From a virus, in the IMG/VR virus record IMGVR_UViG_3300031251_000005, positions 23,977 through 87,976 of that record: a stretch of 64,000 bases of DNA, one strand, 5' to 3'. A program made the position numbers and the translations under genes. Each line of letters opens with the position of its first letter. The stretch's first letter is position 1. Of the stretch, positions 26,331-35,799 are shown one piece after another. The notes beneath the pieces are model-generated. The model was not told the DNA's origin, searched no databases, and saw nothing but the letters and a program-made list of their open reading frames with translations.

Positions 26331-27737
26331 ATGTTATATAATGACACTTTACCAACATCTATAGAAGCTTATACAGATGGTTCTACTATTCCAAACCCAG
26401 GCCCTAGTGGATATGGATTTTATGCAATAGATGATACTAAAATTGTATACCATGGGTATGGTAGTGCAGGTATTAATGCTACTAACAATATAGCTGAATT
26501 AACAGCTGTAATTAAATTTCTTAGGTTTATTAAAACCATACCTAGCATTGAAACTATCACTATTAATAGTGATAGTAAATATGTGGTAGATAATATACAA
26601 TTTATTTCTAAATGGGAATCTAAAAATTGGGAATCTTCTACTGGCGAATTAATTAAGAATATTGTTCTATGGCAACAATTACAAGAAGAGTTAAAATATC
26701 TTAATAATAAGAAGATATCTTTTAAATGGGTAAGAGGGCATTCTGGAATATTAGGGAATGAAACTGCAGATATTAATGCTAATAAAGGTAGGATAGCATT
26801 AATGCATGGTGATATTAATGATATTGTTATCACTGAGAATAGTGTACATCCTATTGAAGAAGAGTCTATAATAAAGGAAGGTAATAAAACTAAACCTGAA
26901 AAGAAAGTAAAAAAGAAAGCTATTATTCCTTTAAATCCATTATTTACAGGTAAGCGTTGGTTCTTTATTTCTAATAAACCTATTCAACTTTCAGATGGTA
27001 GATTCTTTTACTTATCTTCTACTTATAAAGAAGATGCTAAAAAACCTAATCAAAATTTAGGTAAGCGTAGTCCAGATACTAGTTATTCTATTTTACTTAC
27101 TAAAAATAACATTAGTGAACTAGATAGCTTAAGAGATAAATATAATATTAATTTTAGTAATATGCATTTACCAGTAATTGGTGATATGGCTACTATCACA
27201 AAAGCATCTAACTGGACTACTATTGTAGAATCACAGAATGCTTTAACAGTTATTAAAGGTGAATTGGCAGTAATGCCAGATAGTACAGTATTAGCTTATA
27301 TAGTAAATCCTCCTAAATTAGTATTTAGGTTAGAAGATATTTATAACTATGGTTTTACTTTATTAAGTAAATTTGAAAACAAAGACCCAAATATTGTATT
27401 TATTGATATAACTGATAATATTTTAACTAAAGTAAAAGATAAACAAACAATCAATTCAAACTTTATATTGGGTATGAATTCATATACTATACCTGATGTA
27501 GTAATATCTGATATATTAATTAGTGATGTTAAATTACAAATCGGTGTAGACTTACCAGTACGAAACACATTTACAGGTTTATTAAAACAAACTAAAGAAC
27601 CTATTAAAGTAACTCTAGCTATATTTGAAATAACGGGAAACAGCTTTAGAATAGTTACCATTATAGAAAATGAAGATAATTTAGGTATTTACTATAGCCC
27701 AGATTCAAACTATAGATTAGTATCAAATAACAAATAA
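26331..27737 (+). CDS. RNase HI fused to a phage-specific C-terminal domain
   Basis: 468 aa, TAGGAATATATTCC before ATG 26331. Residues 10-155 are a complete RNase HI: D15 in YTDGSTIPNPG, E56 in NNIAELTAV, D81 in INSDSKYVV, H137 in WVRGHSG and D147 in ETADINAN, all in the family order. It degrades RNA in RNA-DNA hybrids, for example Okazaki primers. A basic linker (KPEKKVKKKA, ~185-200) joins this to ~270 residues of unknown fold. RNase HI usually ends near 155 residues, so the fusion is three times normal length. Confidence 0.88.
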   Translation: MLYNDTLPTSIEAYTDGSTIPNPGPSGYGFYAIDDTKIVYHGYGSAGINATNNIAELTAVIKFLRFIKTIPSIETITINSDSKYVVDNIQFISKWESKNWESSTGELIKNIVLWQQLQEELKYLNNKKISFKWVRGHSGILGNETADINANKGRIALMHGDINDIVITENSVHPIEEESIIKEGNKTKPEKKVKKKAIIPLNPLFTGKRWFFISNKPIQLSDGRFFYLSSTYKEDAKKPNQNLGKRSPDTSYSILLTKNNISELDSLRDKYNINFSNMHLPVIGDMATITKASNWTTIVESQNALTVIKGELAVMPDSTVLAYIVNPPKLVFRLEDIYNYGFTLLSKFENKDPNIVFIDITDNILTKVKDKQTINSNFILGMNSYTIPDVVISDILISDVKLQIGVDLPVRNTFTGLLKQTKEPIKVTLAIFEITGNSFRIVTIIENEDNLGIYYSPDSNYRLVSNNK

Positions 27738-27752
27738 CTTATAGGATTTTTT

Positions 27753-29033
27753 ATGTTAATTGGTTTTTATAATATAAATTCATTTATTAATAACAATATA
27801 GGAACAGTTAATCCTATTGGTGAATTAAGTGAATTAGGAAATACTTACTCTAGAACTATATCTCAGTATGCAGGCACTAAAGGTAATCTATCTATTTTTG
27901 ATGTAGGTGATTTAACTATTAGTCAAAGAGTATTAACTCAACAAGTTTGTACACAAATAGCTGGTATGTTAGATAATATAGTTAATTATAATACCAGCTC
28001 TGGTAATCTATTAGCTAACTTTCAAGCTGAATTAGGAAATACAGTAACTAACCTTTCTTTGGGTTTACCTATTTTAAACCCTGATGATAATCAATTATAC
28101 CCAACTTGGATACAATTTGATACTGTACAACAAGGTTTAGTCTGGACATTTAAGATATGGTTATCAGACACTGATTTTAGAAACAATTATCCAGCAGGGC
28201 ATATTCAGTTAATTTTTCCTATTTCTAATCTAGCACACTTATTCTCTGATTATACAGGGTCAGCTGCTATTGTAAATGCATTAAAACCCACTAGTCTAAC
28301 TATACTAGCTGCTAATCAAGTAACTGATGTAGTAACTGGTTATGATGAAATGACTATTAGAGTATACAATGCTAATGATATCACTCAGTTTTTTGATTTT
28401 CCAGTATTAGTAGCTTTCAATGGAGGTGATTTATTCTGTAATAGAGTTAATTACTTCAAAGCTTTTAAAGATGCTATATTAGCAGTGCCTGGTTTAACCT
28501 TAGCTCAATGGCTAACCGTAATACCTAGTTTAGAGCCTTTAAATAAATATTATGTTTTACCTAATTGGATTAATACAGCTATAGTTAACTTAGCAGTTCA
28601 ATCACCTATTTGTAGCCCTACTATCTTAGTATCTGCACCTGATGCTTTTGCTGCTAAATATTTTCCAGATTACACTCTGCAACAAGTATCTGATTATTTA
28701 AATTATACAGTAGCAATGTATAAGTCACTTGGTTTATATATAGTGCCTGATTTATTAAATCTGGATGGTAGATTACCATGGAGAGTTAAACTACCTGATT
28801 ATTTCTTAGTATCTTTGAATGATTTAAATATTCAACAAATGTCAGTAGCTACACAAAATGTAGTAGTGTTATTAGATAGAATGATTAGATTTGCAGAAAC
28901 ATACACGGTTGATACTGTTTTACCAGATACTATTACAATAGAAAAAAGAGGTACTTTACTATATGCTTGTTCTTCTATTGAGAATATACAACTCTGTGTA
29001 TTAACACGCGCATCATCAATTGCCACTGGATAG
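27753..29033 (+). CDS. Probable virion structural protein
   Basis: 426 aa, ATAGGATTTTTT before ATG 27753, 15 nt after the RNase H gene. Long hydrophobic beta-rich regions (GLVWTFKIWLSDTDF, GHIQLIFPISNLAH) and no catalytic motif. Ends at TAG 8 nt before the next gene. Family unknown; a baseplate or tail role is inferred from neighbours. Confidence 0.58.
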   Translation: MLIGFYNINSFINNNIGTVNPIGELSELGNTYSRTISQYAGTKGNLSIFDVGDLTISQRVLTQQVCTQIAGMLDNIVNYNTSSGNLLANFQAELGNTVTNLSLGLPILNPDDNQLYPTWIQFDTVQQGLVWTFKIWLSDTDFRNNYPAGHIQLIFPISNLAHLFSDYTGSAAIVNALKPTSLTILAANQVTDVVTGYDEMTIRVYNANDITQFFDFPVLVAFNGGDLFCNRVNYFKAFKDAILAVPGLTLAQWLTVIPSLEPLNKYYVLPNWINTAIVNLAVQSPICSPTILVSAPDAFAAKYFPDYTLQQVSDYLNYTVAMYKSLGLYIVPDLLNLDGRLPWRVKLPDYFLVSLNDLNIQQMSVATQNVVVLLDRMIRFAETYTVDTVLPDTITIEKRGTLLYACSSIENIQLCVLTRASSIATG

Positions 29034-29041
29034 ATATAATC

Positions 29042-29671
29042 ATGATATTACCTCAAATAAATACTTTCGGTGTATTTAACTTAAAAATACCATTTATTAT
29101 TAGTAGTGTAAATTATAAAGTAACTAGTATCTCTTTAATAACTAATTTATTAGAATCTGGCATTGATGTATATAGTGTATATTACTCCCCATTTAATTTA
29201 ACTCAAGATCAATATCAAACTGATTTAAATAATGGTGTTTCTATTATAACATTAGAAAGTGCTGATGGCCCTGAGATATTCGTACCTAGTAGTTATATAG
29301 ATACAATGCCAGTAGCATTAGCTGTACCTTATAGTAGATTAGTGTTATCATTAGATTTGGGTGAATTACCAGATGATTTACCAATTACTAATTTACTAAA
29401 TAATTTAAAGATGATGGCTGATGATTATGTTGGCATATCATCTAACCCTAAGTTACATAAACTACCATCTATATACACTTATAGTAAATTACAATCTCAA
29501 ATTAAAGAGCAGCAGCGTTTAATAAATATTCGGAATCAAACTTCAATATTAACTGGAAAAATAAATTCAGATGCTTTATTAAATAGTGCTAATCTAAAAA
29601 TAATGATGTTAGAAGCAGCACTAGTTACTGCTAATAAGAAAATAACTGAGTTAGAAAATCTAGGTATTTAA
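29042..29671 (+). CDS. Hypothetical protein with C-terminal coiled coil
   Basis: 209 aa. Residues 1-130 are beta-rich; residues ~140-209 are a predicted helix with heptad character (LQSQIKEQQRLINIRN..., ending LVTANKKITELENLGI). Tightly linked to the upstream virion gene and followed by a terminator. Function unknown. Confidence 0.58.
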   Translation: MILPQINTFGVFNLKIPFIISSVNYKVTSISLITNLLESGIDVYSVYYSPFNLTQDQYQTDLNNGVSIITLESADGPEIFVPSSYIDTMPVALAVPYSRLVLSLDLGELPDDLPITNLLNNLKMMADDYVGISSNPKLHKLPSIYTYSKLQSQIKEQQRLINIRNQTSILTGKINSDALLNSANLKIMMLEAALVTANKKITELENLGI

Positions 29672-29684
29672 AATAACAAATAAG

Positions 29685-29720
29685 ATAGATACTATAGGCA
29701 CTAGTGCCTATAGTATCTAT
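29685..29720 (+). terminator. 36-nt perfect palindrome terminator
   Basis: ATAGATACTATAGGCACT followed by its complement, then ACTTTTG. It separates the virion genes from the DHFR gene. Confidence 0.7.
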
Positions 29721-29742
29721 ACTTTTGCCTTTAAGGATAAAT

Positions 29743-30213
29743 ATGAAAATAATATTAGTTGTAGCTATGAGTGAAAACCAAGTAATTGGTGATAGTAATA
29801 AATTACCATGGCATTACCCTGGTGATCTAAAACACTTTAAAGATATAACACTTAATAAAACTGTAGTAATGGGACGTAAGACTTATGAGTCTATAGGTAA
29901 ACTTCTTACTAAAAGAAAGAATATAATCTTAACTAAAAATAATAATTACATAGCTAAAGGTTGTTTAGTATACACCTGTTTAGATATGTTATTAAAATTC
30001 CATAAACATGAAGACTTGTATATTATTGGTGGAGCTAAGATATATAAATTGTTTCTACCAATAGCCACTGAGATTCATTTAACCCTTATACATAGAAATG
30101 TAGAGGGGGATGCTATATTTCCAGATATAAACACTAAAGAATGGAAATGCATACATGAATTCAATGAAGCACCTCACCCAGATTATGACTTCTACCACTT
30201 AACTAGAATATGA
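29743..30213 (+). CDS. folA: Dihydrofolate reductase
   Basis: 156 aa; start at ATG 29743, placed 6 nt after AAGGA, not the upstream in-frame non-ATG start at 29704, which lies in the terminator. Family motifs: VVAMSENQVIG, LPWHYPGDLKHFK with D28 as the catalytic acid, VVMGRKTYESIG (NADPH-binding) and LYIIGGAKIY. It reduces dihydrofolate formed by thymidylate synthase (the gene at 37721), so phage dTMP production can be sustained. Its stop overlaps the next start (ATGA). Confidence 0.95.
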   Translation: MKIILVVAMSENQVIGDSNKLPWHYPGDLKHFKDITLNKTVVMGRKTYESIGKLLTKRKNIILTKNNNYIAKGCLVYTCLDMLLKFHKHEDLYIIGGAKIYKLFLPIATEIHLTLIHRNVEGDAIFPDINTKEWKCIHEFNEAPHPDYDFYHLTRI

Positions 30214-32690
30214 GAATCTTAAATATTTATCTAAAATACTTTAGTCCTATTTCTTTTATTAGTAATATAGAAGAAATACAGATAGATTTTGAAAATGTAA
30301 TGACTTTAATCATTGGTACTAATGGGTGTGGAAAATCTAGTTTAATTAAAGAATTAACACCATTACCACCTAGTCCAGACTTATATAGATCTGGTGGTGA
30401 GAAAAGAATATGTATAGAATACAATGGGGATCAATACTTACTAATATCGGTTATTAAAAAAGACTTTAAACACACCTTTATTAAAAATGGAGAAACTCTA
30501 TATTCTAATATTACCACTACTCAATTTAGAGAAATAGTAATCAATGAATTTAATTACTCTCCATTAATACATAAAGTCTTAACTGGTGAGTTAAAGTTTA
30601 CTGAAATGACACCTGCTGCACGTAGAGAAATTCTAACGATTATAAGCCCTTTAAATTTGGACTATGGTATACAGCTATATAATTTAGTAAAAGAGGCTGT
30701 AAGAGACACCCATGGGGCTTTAAAGCATGTTATTACAAGGAGCACAGATATAAAAACTAAATTGGCAGATATGCATATACCTGAGGATACTGAAACTCGT
30801 AAAGTAGAAATAGAATCAGAATTAAATTCTTTGTTACCATATACAACACCTAACTTACCTAATTTAAGAGAGATCATATCAGATATAGAAATGGATTTTT
30901 CTAGACTATTACAAATAAAACAGAAGTTAGATAAATTTGATGACTTAAGATTACCTATAGATAATATAAACTCAGTAGAAGAGTTAAATGAATATATTGG
31001 TATCTGTGCTGGTAAGATTACTGCCATTCAAATGAATATAACTAATATCTCTAATGAAATAGAAAACTTAAGCGGTGTTACTAATTCTATTTTAGATAAT
31101 AATTTATCTTTAGATGAATTAAAGTATAGAATATCTACTATTGAAGCTAGTCTATCTCATTATACAGAAACTAATTATGTTAATAGTAACTTTGATTCTT
31201 ACTTAAATACTATAATAGAATTTGCAGTAGAGGTAGAGGTAATTCTAGGTAATTGTAGAAATATATCTTATTATCCAGTAGAACAAAGAGTTACTAAACT
31301 AAAAGAAGCTAATTTACTAAAAGAGTCTATACTGTTAGTTACTAACTCTTTAAAAAATATTGATAGTAAGATAGAGCATCTAACTAATTCTGACGTTAAA
31401 GCCACTTGCCCTAAATGCAAAATAGAATTTAGTATTAATAAAACTACACCTGAATCTAATCTAGAGAAATTAAAAGAATTAAGAAGTATTAAAGAAAGTG
31501 AATTACTTAAACTAAATAAAGAATTAACTACTTATGATTTTGCTCTATCTAGTATCAATATAATAGAATTAGCTATAGCTAAGTTTAAAGTAATTAAGTC
31601 TAGTATTTATATGCCTTTTGAATTTTGGGAGAATATGCCAGATATAGAAGATATATTAGCTAATAATCATAAGCTACATAATTATCTTACTAAATGGAGA
31701 ATGAATATAGAAGATAGTAAAGCTAAACAAGAATTAAAGATAGAACTAGACTCTTGTAATAAAGCGTTACAAATCTTTAATAAATATGGAAGAGAAATAG
31801 ATGTTAAGTTAGTACACTTAGAAGATTCTGTTGTTAAAGAACTAAATAATAAGAAGATTATAGAAACTCAATATGCTATTTGTAAAACTGTATTAAAGAA
31901 TATTACTCAATATAATGAAATCTATAATCAAGCGGATTCTATATTAAAGAATTTGAGTAATAAATTTAAAGTAGCTATTGAATCTGAAATACAAGTAAAA
32001 GCTAAATCTCATAGTGCTAATCTATACGATGAATTAGCAGAAAGAAAGAATCTATTAAATATTGTTAATAATCTAACTAATACTATTACTGAATTAGAAG
32101 AAGATTATAATAATCTATCTACTGAAAAGAAATGTTTATCTATATTAGAAGAACAATTGTCTTATAATAAAGGTTTATTAGCTGAGCAGCTATTAGGCTA
32201 TATAGGTAGTTTTGTTGAACATATTAATATTATCTGTAAAGAGATATGGGGGTATCAAATAGAAGTAGGTATATGTAATGTAGATAATGGGGTGTTAGAT
32301 TACTCTTTTCCATTACTAATTGAAGATGAAACTGTAAAGGATATTAAGTTTGCTAGTCAGGCACAATCTGACCTAATTAATCTAGCTTTTACTTTAGTAA
32401 TGAGACAACATCTATCTCTTACTAACTATCCATTATATCTAGATGAAACAGGTAATAGTTTTGATGAACAACATAGAATCAGAATTATCCAATATATTAA
32501 ACAATTACAACATTCTAAACAATTTTCTCAGTTATTTATTATAAATCATTATATACAATTTATAGGTGGATTTACTGGACAAGACATAGTAGTATTAGAT
32601 ACTAGGAATATTACCCTACCGAATAGTTATAATACTAGTGTAATAATCAAGCACAGAGGTGATGTATGCCAGAAAACAATAGTAACCTAA
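30210..32690 (+). CDS. gp46/SbcC/Rad50-like recombination nuclease ATPase subunit
   Basis: 826 aa. Walker A GTNGCGKSS at residues 36-44, long coiled-coil arms, zinc hook C400-P-K-C403, ABC-type signature region SQAQSDLINLAF (~715-730), and Walker B/D-loop YLDETGNSFDE. This is the layout of T4 gp46 and SbcC, which pair with a gp47/SbcD nuclease to resect DNA ends for recombination-dependent replication. No partner nuclease is visible in this window. ATG overlaps the DHFR stop; the 3' end overlaps the spike gene by 25 nt. Confidence 0.92.
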   Translation: MRILNIYLKYFSPISFISNIEEIQIDFENVMTLIIGTNGCGKSSLIKELTPLPPSPDLYRSGGEKRICIEYNGDQYLLISVIKKDFKHTFIKNGETLYSNITTTQFREIVINEFNYSPLIHKVLTGELKFTEMTPAARREILTIISPLNLDYGIQLYNLVKEAVRDTHGALKHVITRSTDIKTKLADMHIPEDTETRKVEIESELNSLLPYTTPNLPNLREIISDIEMDFSRLLQIKQKLDKFDDLRLPIDNINSVEELNEYIGICAGKITAIQMNITNISNEIENLSGVTNSILDNNLSLDELKYRISTIEASLSHYTETNYVNSNFDSYLNTIIEFAVEVEVILGNCRNISYYPVEQRVTKLKEANLLKESILLVTNSLKNIDSKIEHLTNSDVKATCPKCKIEFSINKTTPESNLEKLKELRSIKESELLKLNKELTTYDFALSSINIIELAIAKFKVIKSSIYMPFEFWENMPDIEDILANNHKLHNYLTKWRMNIEDSKAKQELKIELDSCNKALQIFNKYGREIDVKLVHLEDSVVKELNNKKIIETQYAICKTVLKNITQYNEIYNQADSILKNLSNKFKVAIESEIQVKAKSHSANLYDELAERKNLLNIVNNLTNTITELEEDYNNLSTEKKCLSILEEQLSYNKGLLAEQLLGYIGSFVEHINIICKEIWGYQIEVGICNVDNGVLDYSFPLLIEDETVKDIKFASQAQSDLINLAFTLVMRQHLSLTNYPLYLDETGNSFDEQHRIRIIQYIKQLQHSKQFSQLFIINHYIQFIGGFTGQDIVVLDTRNITLPNSYNTSVIIKHRGDVCQKTIVT

Positions 32691-33520
32691 GGTTTATATC
32701 CCTAGGTATAGTTTTAGCTGATAAAAATGACAATAGCCCCTTTGCTTTAGTAATGCCAAAAGAACATCTCCCTTTTCATGAGGGAGATGTGACTGCTGAT
32801 ATTACTACTATTAATAGAACAGGTATAGATATAGATGGTAATGCCTATTCTATTAATCTACAAAAAGGATTAGGTGTAAAAGCAAAGTGGTATGGTAATG
32901 GAAATCGTAGGACTGCACCTAATGTAGTAAAAGGTGAGGAAGTAGAATTATATGAAATAAATAACACAGGCATTTATCTATGGAAGGAAATAGGTAATGA
33001 TAATCACCTACGTAGACAGGAAGCTGTCACATGGGCTTTTAGAGCCTCATCAGCTCCAGTGGATACAGATATACCACCTACAGCTGATGATTGCTATACA
33101 GCAACTGTAGATGGCAAAAACGGCCATATTACAATAGCTACCTCTACCAATAATCAAGAGAGAGCAAAATATACAGCGCAATTAAACGGCAGAGATGGCC
33201 ATCTCACCCTATCAGATAACAAAGGTAATCTAATCCAAATAGATTCTGAAACTGGCACAATAGTAGCTCTTAATAACTCTGGCAGCCATGTATCTATCCA
33301 AGGTACAGAGATAACAGCTCAAGCTAAAGATACTATCACTATTATTTCTACTAATGTAAATATAATAGCAAACACTACTACTATCTCAGGTGATGTAATA
33401 ATACAAAAGTCATTAACTGTAGATGGTGAATCTAATCTAAAAGGAAATATATCTGGTAATAATGCTAATATTACTAATGTAACTACACAAAATCTATCAG
33501 CAGCTAATAATCCAATTTAA
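32666..33520 (+). CDS. Baseplate spike protein (gpV/gp5 C-terminal type)
   Basis: 284 aa, GAGGTG before ATG 32666, starting within the previous gene. Residues ~20-110 look like an OB-like domain (FHEGDVTADITTI..., VKAKWYGNGNR). Residues ~190-284 contain beta-strand repeats (IQIDSETGTIVALNNSG, TITIISTNVNIIANTTTIS, DVIIQKSLTVDGESNL) typical of the triple-stranded beta-helix of T4 gp5/P2 gpV spikes, which puncture the outer membrane. A VgrG-like lysozyme domain is absent, so this is the short gpV type. Confidence 0.75.
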   Translation: MPENNSNLRFISLGIVLADKNDNSPFALVMPKEHLPFHEGDVTADITTINRTGIDIDGNAYSINLQKGLGVKAKWYGNGNRRTAPNVVKGEEVELYEINNTGIYLWKEIGNDNHLRRQEAVTWAFRASSAPVDTDIPPTADDCYTATVDGKNGHITIATSTNNQERAKYTAQLNGRDGHLTLSDNKGNLIQIDSETGTIVALNNSGSHVSIQGTEITAQAKDTITIISTNVNIIANTTTISGDVIIQKSLTVDGESNLKGNISGNNANITNVTTQNLSAANNPI

Positions 33521-33522
33521 TA

Positions 33523-33906
33523 ATGAATAAAGAAAAACAAGATATACTAAATCAATTAGAGGAATATAAGTTACTAAAACCGGAGTGGTATAACTCTAAT
33601 ACCATCAAACCCACTATAAACAACATTACCTCAATCATCTCTATAATTAATACTATTCCAGAAAATTATAATTATCCAAAACTAATGATATCTGGACCTA
33701 ATAGTCAAATAGGTTTGTATTATGATATTCCAGCTAATCTTTATATAGATATAGAGCTAGAAGAAAATAATACTATATCTATCTTTAAGAAGAACTATAT
33801 AACAAATAAACAAACCTATATAGATAACATTAAGATAGATGATCTTACTATAGACTGGTATAAAGATAATCTACCTGAGTTAAGTAAAGATATATTAATA
33901 ATATAA
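33523..33906 (+). CDS. Hypothetical protein
   Basis: 127 aa, beginning 3 nt after the spike stop, so likely part of the same operon. Contains an acidic, Ile/Asn-rich sequence (LYIDIELEENNTISIF) without recognised motif. A baseplate wedge or spike chaperone role is possible from context only. Confidence 0.55.
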   Translation: MNKEKQDILNQLEEYKLLKPEWYNSNTIKPTINNITSIISIINTIPENYNYPKLMISGPNSQIGLYYDIPANLYIDIELEENNTISIFKKNYITNKQTYIDNIKIDDLTIDWYKDNLPELSKDILII

Positions 33907-33923
33907 TCAAATAACAAACATAG

Positions 33924-33962
33924 ACTATACTAGGAGAGCATTATTAGCTCTCCTAGTATAGT
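33924..33962 (+). terminator. Terminator closing the spike operon
   Basis: 16-bp perfect stem ACTATACTAGGAGAGC with loop ATTATTA, just after the gene ending at 33906. Confidence 0.75.
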
Positions 33963-34940
33963 ATTACCACTTTTTCATTTTCAGCTCTCTATCACAATAT
34001 ATTACAGAATTTTTTATATTTAATTCTATCTCTCTATATATACTATTGTTTTCTCTTATATATTAACTATAATGTTTTACTATATATAGTTTTGTTATCT
34101 TACTATATATAAACTATTATTACTTACATATATAGTTCATTATAATAACATTTATTAATAAAGGAGATTATAGAGGACTTAAGTCCTCTATAATACTTAG
34201 TTATATTTATTTTAAAGGAGACTATATAATACATTAGTATTATATAGTACTATCTACTAGTAATGAACTATGTCATTACTAAAGGAGAGAGTAGAGGACT
34301 TAAGTCCTCTACTCTAGTATTATATCTTGTTTATATATAAACATATATTTAATTAATTAAAATAAGAACCCCCTGGAGGAGTGGGGGTTAGTTTGACATA
34401 AAATAATGGATAATAAATATTTTTTTATTTAAATATTGAATCTGGATTCAGACTGTACATTAAAGAATATCGGCCTTCGTGGGCCGATATATTCATTTGT
34501 AGAAAAAATCACTCCGTAATTTTTTGAAAAGGAATACCCAAACAAGTTGTGTATGCTTTTGGATTATTTTTTTTGGGGTGCCCTCCAAAAAAAATTTAAA
34601 TAAGGAGGTGGGGGTTCCCCCCACACCATTTTAATTACAAAAAATAAGAAACACAAGTATTTTTTTATTTAAATTGATTTTTTAACAGTTTACTAGTTAA
34701 AAAATTTATTAGTTTTTAATAGTAAAATTAAGAAAAAACTTATAAAAGAAAGAAAAACATAGAAGAAAATATCTCCACTAAATACGGTTAGGTAGTTAGT
34801 GGAGATATATTGAGAAACTAATTACTGGAAGTTAGATTGAATAGTTTTACTATGATTACACACAAAAACACAGATAAGAGAAAGATTTAATATCGCGCAT
34901 TTTTTTGGCGCGATTCTAATTGATTGGTAAATTTCCATTA
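33963..34940. other. Gene-free 1-kb region packed with hairpins
   Basis: No reading frame of credible length or codon use is present. Instead there are repeated inverted repeats: 34167-34194, 34221-34248, 34258-34281, 34288-34315, 34367-34389 (AACCCCC/GGGGGTT), 34467-34490 (ATATCGGCC/GGCCGATAT with loop TTCGTG), 34567-34594 (TTTTTTTTGG/CCAAAAAAAA), 34608-34624 (GTGGGGG/CCCCCAC), 34678-34704 (TTTTTTAAC/GTTAAAAAA), 34769-34808 (ATATCTCCACTAA/TTAGTGGAGATAT) and 34892-34914 (ATCGCGC/GCGCGAT). Several are far richer in G+C than the genome. Candidates: non-coding RNAs, a replication origin or a string of terminators left by gene loss. Confidence 0.6.
34160..34315 (+). repeat. Three AAAGGAGA-plus-hairpin units
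   Basis: AAAGGAGA occurs at 34160-34167, 34214-34221 and 34281-34288, each abutting a palindrome. The first and third share the stem core TAGAGGACTTAAGTCCTCTA; the second has stem ACTATATAATAC. The motif looks like a ribosome binding site, but no start codon and reading frame follows. Confidence 0.7.
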
Positions 34941-34964
34941 TATGCTTATATTGGAAATAAATGA

Positions 34965-34978
34965 ATACATATATTATT
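34965..34978 (+). promoter_or_regulatory. ATACATATATTATT promoter-like element
   Basis: Exact copy of the element at 1421 and 53045, located 65 nt upstream of the dCTP deaminase gene. Confidence 0.5.
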
Positions 34979-35042
34979 TAAATGCTGAGAAAGACTGTGA
35001 TGCTAATTTAATTTAAATAGGAAAAAAGAAGGGAAATGTATA

Positions 35043-35609
35043 ATGTCAATTTTAATAGATAGTCAAATAAAAGAATTGTGTATAATTAAGAATATGATAA
35101 CACCATTTATTGATCAACCTGTTAGAGAGGTAAATGGTAAGAAAGTATTGTCATATGGGTTGAGTTCAGCTGGTTATGATGTGCGTATTGGTGATGAGTT
35201 TAAGATATTTACTAATATTAATTCAACAGTAATTGATCCATTAAACTTTGATGAAAGGTGCTTACACAGTTTTAAAGGTGAAGTTTGTGTTATACCACCA
35301 CATAGTTATGTATTAGCTGTGACATTAGAGTACTTTCATATCCCTAGGGATATAATGGTGGTGTGTTTAGGAAAGAGTACATTGGCTAGAGCTGGGTTAA
35401 TAGTAAATGTTACACCTATTGAGCCTGAGTTTGAAGGTACTGTGGTTATAGAGATAGCTAATACAGCGCCATTACCTGCTATCATTAGGGCTAATGAAGG
35501 TGTTGCACAGTTTCTTTTCTTTAAAGCTACACAAGAGTGTGAGATGTCTTATTTAGATAAGAAAGGTAAGTACCAAGGTCAAATTGGTATGACTTATGCT
35601 AAAGGTTGA
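35043..35609 (+). CDS. dcd: dCTP deaminase (Dcd family)
   Basis: 188 aa, GAAGGGAAATGTATA before ATG 35043. Motifs: [10 protein letters not shown] (residues 41-50), [18 protein letters not shown] (109-125), [12 protein letters not shown] with E137 as likely catalytic acid, and [10 protein letters not shown]. These are the deaminase/dUTPase trimer motifs. It converts dCTP to dUTP, feeding dUMP to the thymidylate synthase at 37721. A bifunctional deaminase/dUTPase cannot be excluded. Confidence 0.92.
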   Translation: MSILIDSQIKELCIIKNMITPFIDQPVREVNGKKVLSYGLSSAGYDVRIGDEFKIFTNINSTVIDPLNFDERCLHSFKGEVCVIPPHSYVLAVTLEYFHIPRDIMVVCLGKSTLARAGLIVNVTPIEPEFEGTVVIEIANTAPLPAIIRANEGVAQFLFFKATQECEMSYLDKKGKYQGQIGMTYAKG

Positions 35610-35799
35610 CGTTATAATGAGATCAATTAAAAAATTCATAGTTTACATCTTACTTTAACAAACTATTTTGATAGAGATATCTATTATTAGGTATGTATTA
35701 ATAATATTTTTGGTAAGCCACTGAATTCTATGCATAGTAATATTGATACTAGTGTTTATAATGTTATTAGCACAAAACCAATTAAATAGGAATTTAAAA

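Noticed and set aside
34141-34320. CRISPR array in the hairpin region
   Set aside because: Repeat spacing is irregular, repeats are palindromes with differing sequences, and no cas genes are near.
34534-34549. 16-nt ATACCCAAACAAGTTG shared with 43343-43358
   Set aside because: At this base composition several 16-nt matches are expected by chance in 64 kb, and the flanks do not match.
33907-35042. Hidden gene in the long intergenic region
   Set aside because: Only frames under about 15 codons follow any ribosome-site-like motif; composition is homopolymeric AT plus hairpins.
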